In this document: positions 61,210 through 64,000 of the stretch, piece by piece
Layout of the letters: the number at the start of each line of letters is the position of its first letter
How positions within the stretch are numbered: position 1 is the stretch's first letter
Assembly: GCF_004295645.1 (NCBI RefSeq)
Contig: NZ_CP034752.1
Span: 2,170,001-2,234,000, forward strand
Length of the DNA stretch: 64,000 nt
Origin: Limnobaculum zhutongyuii
Lineage (GTDB): Bacteria; Pseudomonadota; Gammaproteobacteria; Enterobacterales; Enterobacteriaceae
Direction: 5' to 3'
The notes under the pieces: generated by a model
Databases searched by the model: none
Told to the model about the DNA's origin: nothing
Seen by the model: the letters and a program-made list of their open reading frames with translations, nothing else
Translations under genes and position numbers: made by a program

Positions 61210-61796
61210 TGGAAGTGGTGATTTTAGATACCGGCTGTGCCAACCTGGCATCGGTGGCTTATGCGGTTAAGCGCCTGGGCTATAACCCGGTAGTGAGTCG
61301 GGATCCAGACATTGTTCTGCGTTCTGACAAGCTATTTCTTCCCGGTGTAGGTTCCGCCTCTGCCGCCATGAAAATACTGAATGAGCGCGAATTAATCCCT
61401 TTAATCAAAGCCTGTACTCAACCGGTTTTAGGCATTTGCCTCGGTATGCAGCTACTGGCTAAAAGCAGTGAAGAAGGCTCAACAGATACGCTGGGCATTA
61501 TTGATGCTCCGATCAAGCAGATGAAAGCGCACAACCTGCCTCTCCCTCATATGGGCTGGAATAACGTCAATCCACTGGCGGGTCATCATCTGTTTCGCGG
61601 CATCGAGGACGGTGCTTATTTCTATTTCGTACATGGATACGCTATGCCCGTATGTTCAGCCACTATCGCGCACTCCACCTACGGCGAGCCCTTCACCGCC
61701 GCAGTACAGCAAGACAACTTCTTCGGCGTACAGTTTCATCCAGAACGTTCTGGTCAGGCCGGCGCACAACTACTGAAAAACTTTCTGGAGATGTAA
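61209..61796 (+). CDS. hisH: Imidazole glycerol phosphate synthase, glutaminase subunit
   Basis: The 195-residue class-I glutamine amidotransferase has the nucleophile Cys in LGICLGMQLL, MGWNNV, and the catalytic His/Glu in VQFHPERSG. It supplies ammonia to HisF. hisA starts five bases after its stop. Confidence 0.96.
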   Translation: MEVVILDTGCANLASVAYAVKRLGYNPVVSRDPDIVLRSDKLFLPGVGSASAAMKILNERELIPLIKACTQPVLGICLGMQLLAKSSEEGSTDTLGIIDAPIKQMKAHNLPLPHMGWNNVNPLAGHHLFRGIEDGAYFYFVHGYAMPVCSATIAHSTYGEPFTAAVQQDNFFGVQFHPERSGQAGAQLLKNFLEM

Positions 61797-61801
61797 CTGA
61801 G

Positions 61802-62539
61802 ATGATTATTCCTGCATTAGACCTGATTGACGGCAGCGTAGTGCGTCTGCATCAGGGAGACTATGGACAACAGCGCGATTATGGTAACGATCCACTGCCG
61901 CGCCTGCAACAATATCAACAGCAAGGTGCTCAGGTACTGCATCTGGTTGATTTAACCGGTGCTAAAGACCCGAAAGCTCGCCAGTTGCCTTTATTACGCA
62001 AACTGTTAGCCGGTGTTTCGGTTCCGGTTCAGATTGGTGGCGGTATTCGTACAGAACAAGACGTCAGTGATTTAATTGATGCCGGAGCCAGCCGGGTAGT
62101 TATCGGTTCAACCGCCGTACGCCAGCCCGAAATGGTAGAACAATGGTTTAAACGTTTTGGTGCCGATGCATTGGTGTTGGCGCTAGATGTACGCATTGAT
62201 GATAACGGTAATAAAAACGTAGCCATTAGCGGCTGGCAGGAAAACTCCAGCCAGACTCTGGAACAGATAGTAGAACGCTATCTTCCCTATGGCTTAAAGC
62301 ACGTGCTCTGTACCGATATATCCCGTGACGGTACCCTGGCTGGTTCTAACGTCGATTTATATTGTGAAATTAGCCAGCGTTATCCGGACATTGCATTTCA
62401 GGCATCCGGCGGGATTGGCAGTCTGAATGATATTGCTGCCCTGCGCACCAGCGGTGTAAAAGGCGTGATTGTTGGTCGTGCCCTGTTGGACGGTAAATTT
62501 AACGTAGAGGAGGCCATTTCATGCTGGCAAAACGGATAA
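61802..62539 (+). CDS. hisA: ProFAR isomerase
   Basis: The 245-residue TIM barrel has the catalytic Asp in IPALDLIDGSVVRL, HLVDLTGAKDP, VQIGGGIRTEQD and ALDVRID. It converts ProFAR to PRFAR. ATG 61802 is chosen; a longer frame overlapping hisH is not real. Its 3' end overlaps hisF by 19 bases. Confidence 0.96.
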   Translation: MIIPALDLIDGSVVRLHQGDYGQQRDYGNDPLPRLQQYQQQGAQVLHLVDLTGAKDPKARQLPLLRKLLAGVSVPVQIGGGIRTEQDVSDLIDAGASRVVIGSTAVRQPEMVEQWFKRFGADALVLALDVRIDDNGNKNVAISGWQENSSQTLEQIVERYLPYGLKHVLCTDISRDGTLAGSNVDLYCEISQRYPDIAFQASGGIGSLNDIAALRTSGVKGVIVGRALLDGKFNVEEAISCWQNG

Positions 62540-63297
62540 TACCCTGTCTGGACGTTCGTGATGGTCAGGTGGTTAAAGGCGTGCAGTTTCGCAATCATGA
62601 AATCATTGGTGATATTGTTCCACTGGCCAAACGCTATGCTGAAGAAGGCGCGGATGAACTGGTGTTTTATGATATTACCGCCTCTTCCGATGGCCGCGTA
62701 GTGGATAAAAGCTGGGTCTCAAAAGTAGCAGAAGTGATTGATATCCCCTTCTGCGTTGCCGGTGGAATTAAAAGCATTGAAGATGCCGGTCAGATCCTCT
62801 CGTTTGGCGCGGATAAAATCTCCATTAACTCTCCGGCATTAGCTAATCCATCATTGATCTCTCAGTTAGCCGACCGTTTCGGCGTGCAGTGCGTGGTAGT
62901 GGGCATTGATACCTGGTATAACGCTGAACAAGAAAGCTATCAGGTTTATCAATTTACCGGTGACGAAGCCCGCACCAAAGCCACCGCCTGGAACACGTTG
63001 GATTGGGTACAGGAAGTACAAAAGCGCGGAGCCGGTGAAATTGTGCTAAATATGATGAATCAGGATGGTGTTCGTAACGGCTATGATTTGAAACAGCTGA
63101 AGCTGGTACGCCAGGTCTGTAAAGTTCCGCTTATTGCCTCTGGCGGTGCCGGAACAATGGAACATTTTCTCGATGCATTTAACGTCGCTAACGTTGACGG
63201 CGCACTGGCCGCATCGGTGTTCCATAAGCAAATTATCAATATCGGTGAGCTAAAACGCTATCTTGCCGATAATCAAGTGGAGATCAGAACATGTTAA
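62521..63297 (+). CDS. hisF: Imidazole glycerol phosphate synthase, cyclase subunit
   Basis: The 258-residue TIM barrel has KRIIPCLDVRDGQVVKGV (catalytic Asp11), VVVGIDTWYN (second Asp) and IASGGAGTMEHF. With HisH it closes the imidazole ring and releases AICAR. It overlaps hisI by seven bases. Confidence 0.96.
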   Translation: MLAKRIIPCLDVRDGQVVKGVQFRNHEIIGDIVPLAKRYAEEGADELVFYDITASSDGRVVDKSWVSKVAEVIDIPFCVAGGIKSIEDAGQILSFGADKISINSPALANPSLISQLADRFGVQCVVVGIDTWYNAEQESYQVYQFTGDEARTKATAWNTLDWVQEVQKRGAGEIVLNMMNQDGVRNGYDLKQLKLVRQVCKVPLIASGGAGTMEHFLDAFNVANVDGALAASVFHKQIINIGELKRYLADNQVEIRTC

Positions 63298-63902
63298 CGC
63301 AACAGCAACACAGCCAGCTGGATTGGGAAAAAGTCGACGGTATGATGCCAGCGATTGTCCAGCATGCGGTTTCCGGCGAGGTTCTGATGTTAGGTTATAT
63401 GAATCTGGAAGCCTTACACGCTACAGAGCAAAGCGGTAAAGTGACCTTTTTCTCCCGAACAAAACAGCGCTTATGGACCAAGGGAGAAAGCTCCGGCAAC
63501 TTCCTGAATGTTGTCAGCATGACGCCGGACTGTGATAACGATAGTCTGTTGATTCTGGCCAATCCGGTTGGTCCTACCTGCCATAATGGTACCAGCAGTT
63601 GCTTTGCGCCTGCTGAAACTGAATGGACATTTCTCTATCAGTTAGAGCAGTTGCTGGCCTCGCGTAAGCAGGCGGATCCGGCCACCTCTTACACCGCAAA
63701 ACTGTATGCCAGCGGAACCAAACGCATTGCTCAAAAAGTAGGTGAAGAAGGTGTAGAAACCGCACTGGCCGCAACAGTTAATGACCGTGAAGAGCTAACC
63801 AATGAAGCATCCGATCTGGTTTATCACTTACTGGTTCTGCTACAGGATCAGGATTTGAATTTAAGTTCGGTGATTAACCGGCTGCGGGAAAGACATAAGT
63901 AA
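63291..63902 (+). CDS. hisI: Bifunctional phosphoribosyl-AMP cyclohydrolase / phosphoribosyl-ATP pyrophosphatase
   Basis: The 203-residue HisIE fusion has an N-terminal cyclohydrolase (MLGYMNLEALHATEQSGKV; zinc site in DCDNDSL and CHNGTSSCF) and a C-terminal pyrophosphatase (KVGEEGVETALAATVNDREE). It performs the second and third steps of histidine synthesis and closes the operon. Confidence 0.96.
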   Translation: MLTQQQHSQLDWEKVDGMMPAIVQHAVSGEVLMLGYMNLEALHATEQSGKVTFFSRTKQRLWTKGESSGNFLNVVSMTPDCDNDSLLILANPVGPTCHNGTSSCFAPAETEWTFLYQLEQLLASRKQADPATSYTAKLYASGTKRIAQKVGEEGVETALAATVNDREELTNEASDLVYHLLVLLQDQDLNLSSVINRLRERHK

Positions 63903-63925
63903 TAGGTAAATAACCTTACTATCCT

Positions 63926-63951
63926 AAAAGCCAGCGCCTCGCTGGCTTTTT
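63926..63951 (+). terminator. his operon terminator
   Basis: AAAAGCCAGCG - CCT - CGCTGGCTTTT, followed by T, forms a perfect 11-bp stem 23 bases past the hisI stop. Confidence 0.9.
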
Positions 63952-64000
63952 CATTTATTACTTCTCCATCACTATCAATTTCAAATCCTGATTAAATTGC

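Noticed and set aside
61652..61801. 50-codon N-terminal extension of HisA
   Set aside because: It is an out-of-frame reading of the end of hisH; HisA homology begins at MIIPALDL.

Overview
The window comes from a Gram-negative enteric bacterium, order Enterobacterales. The evidence is a complete hisLGDCBHAFI operon with a His-codon attenuator divergent from yeeZ (the order known from E. coli), artPIQM, tyrB, nikR, cobUSCT/cobO, and small enteric-specific genes (yajD, yccJ-like, yghW-like). Non-coding DNA is AT-rich and several loci are not usual in E. coli, so a lineage outside core Enterobacteriaceae (for example Budviciaceae) is my guess; the genus cannot be fixed from sequence reading alone.

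Layout. 1-949: 5' part of a Dcu-type anaerobic C4-dicarboxylate transporter with an FNR-like site upstream. 1.7-9.0 kb: a MocR-type regulator that lacks the PLP lysine, converging on a six-gene operon (SDR, DeoC-type aldolase, HAD phosphatase, two zinc dehydrogenases, UhpT-like antiporter) that looks like an undescribed sugar- or polyol-phosphate catabolic pathway. 9.2-13.1 kb: a glycosyltransferase and an autotransporter broken by two single-base frameshifts. 13.6-16.5 kb: DUF1543 and YghW-like proteins and two substrate-binding proteins, with two near-perfect ModE boxes pointing to molybdate/tungstate control. 16.6-22.5 kb: an envelope redox-type cluster (DUF4405 membrane protein, exported flavodoxin, frameshifted exported hydrolase, exported carboxymuconolactone-decarboxylase-like protein and cupin) around a two-component system with repeated CTGACA-N4-TGTCAG operators.

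23-29.4 kb: a DeoR regulator, two FAD oxidoreductases, a glycerol-kinase-like enzyme and an EutH-like permease around a consensus CRP site, probably a glycerol-like or amino-alcohol catabolic system. 29.5-33.1 kb: nucleoside salvage (MFS importer, nucleoside hydrolase, DeoR-ribokinase fusion). 33.5-41.4 kb: a small membrane protein, yajD, a non-standard ABC-F protein, an amino acid/polyamine permease, a YtcJ-type amidohydrolase and tyrB.

41.7-47.7 kb: cobalamin genes (cobO; cobUSCT) flank a quorum-sensing cassette, luxI / RsaM-like gene / luxR, closest in motifs to Burkholderia CepI/CepR. 47.9-52.4 kb: a tautomerase, VanW, a YccJ-like protein, a yqhD gene interrupted by an amber codon, nikR with a His-rich tail, and a PAP2 phosphatase. 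52.6-55.5 kb: artPIQM arginine ABC transporter. 55.6-63.95 kb: yeeZ and the complete histidine operon with its terminator.

Three of the four gene disruptions in the window are single-base losses in G-runs of the coding strand. This is either homopolymer sequencing error or real tract instability, and the read data should be checked before those genes are called dead. No rRNA, tRNA, CRISPR array, insertion sequence or prophage gene was found.
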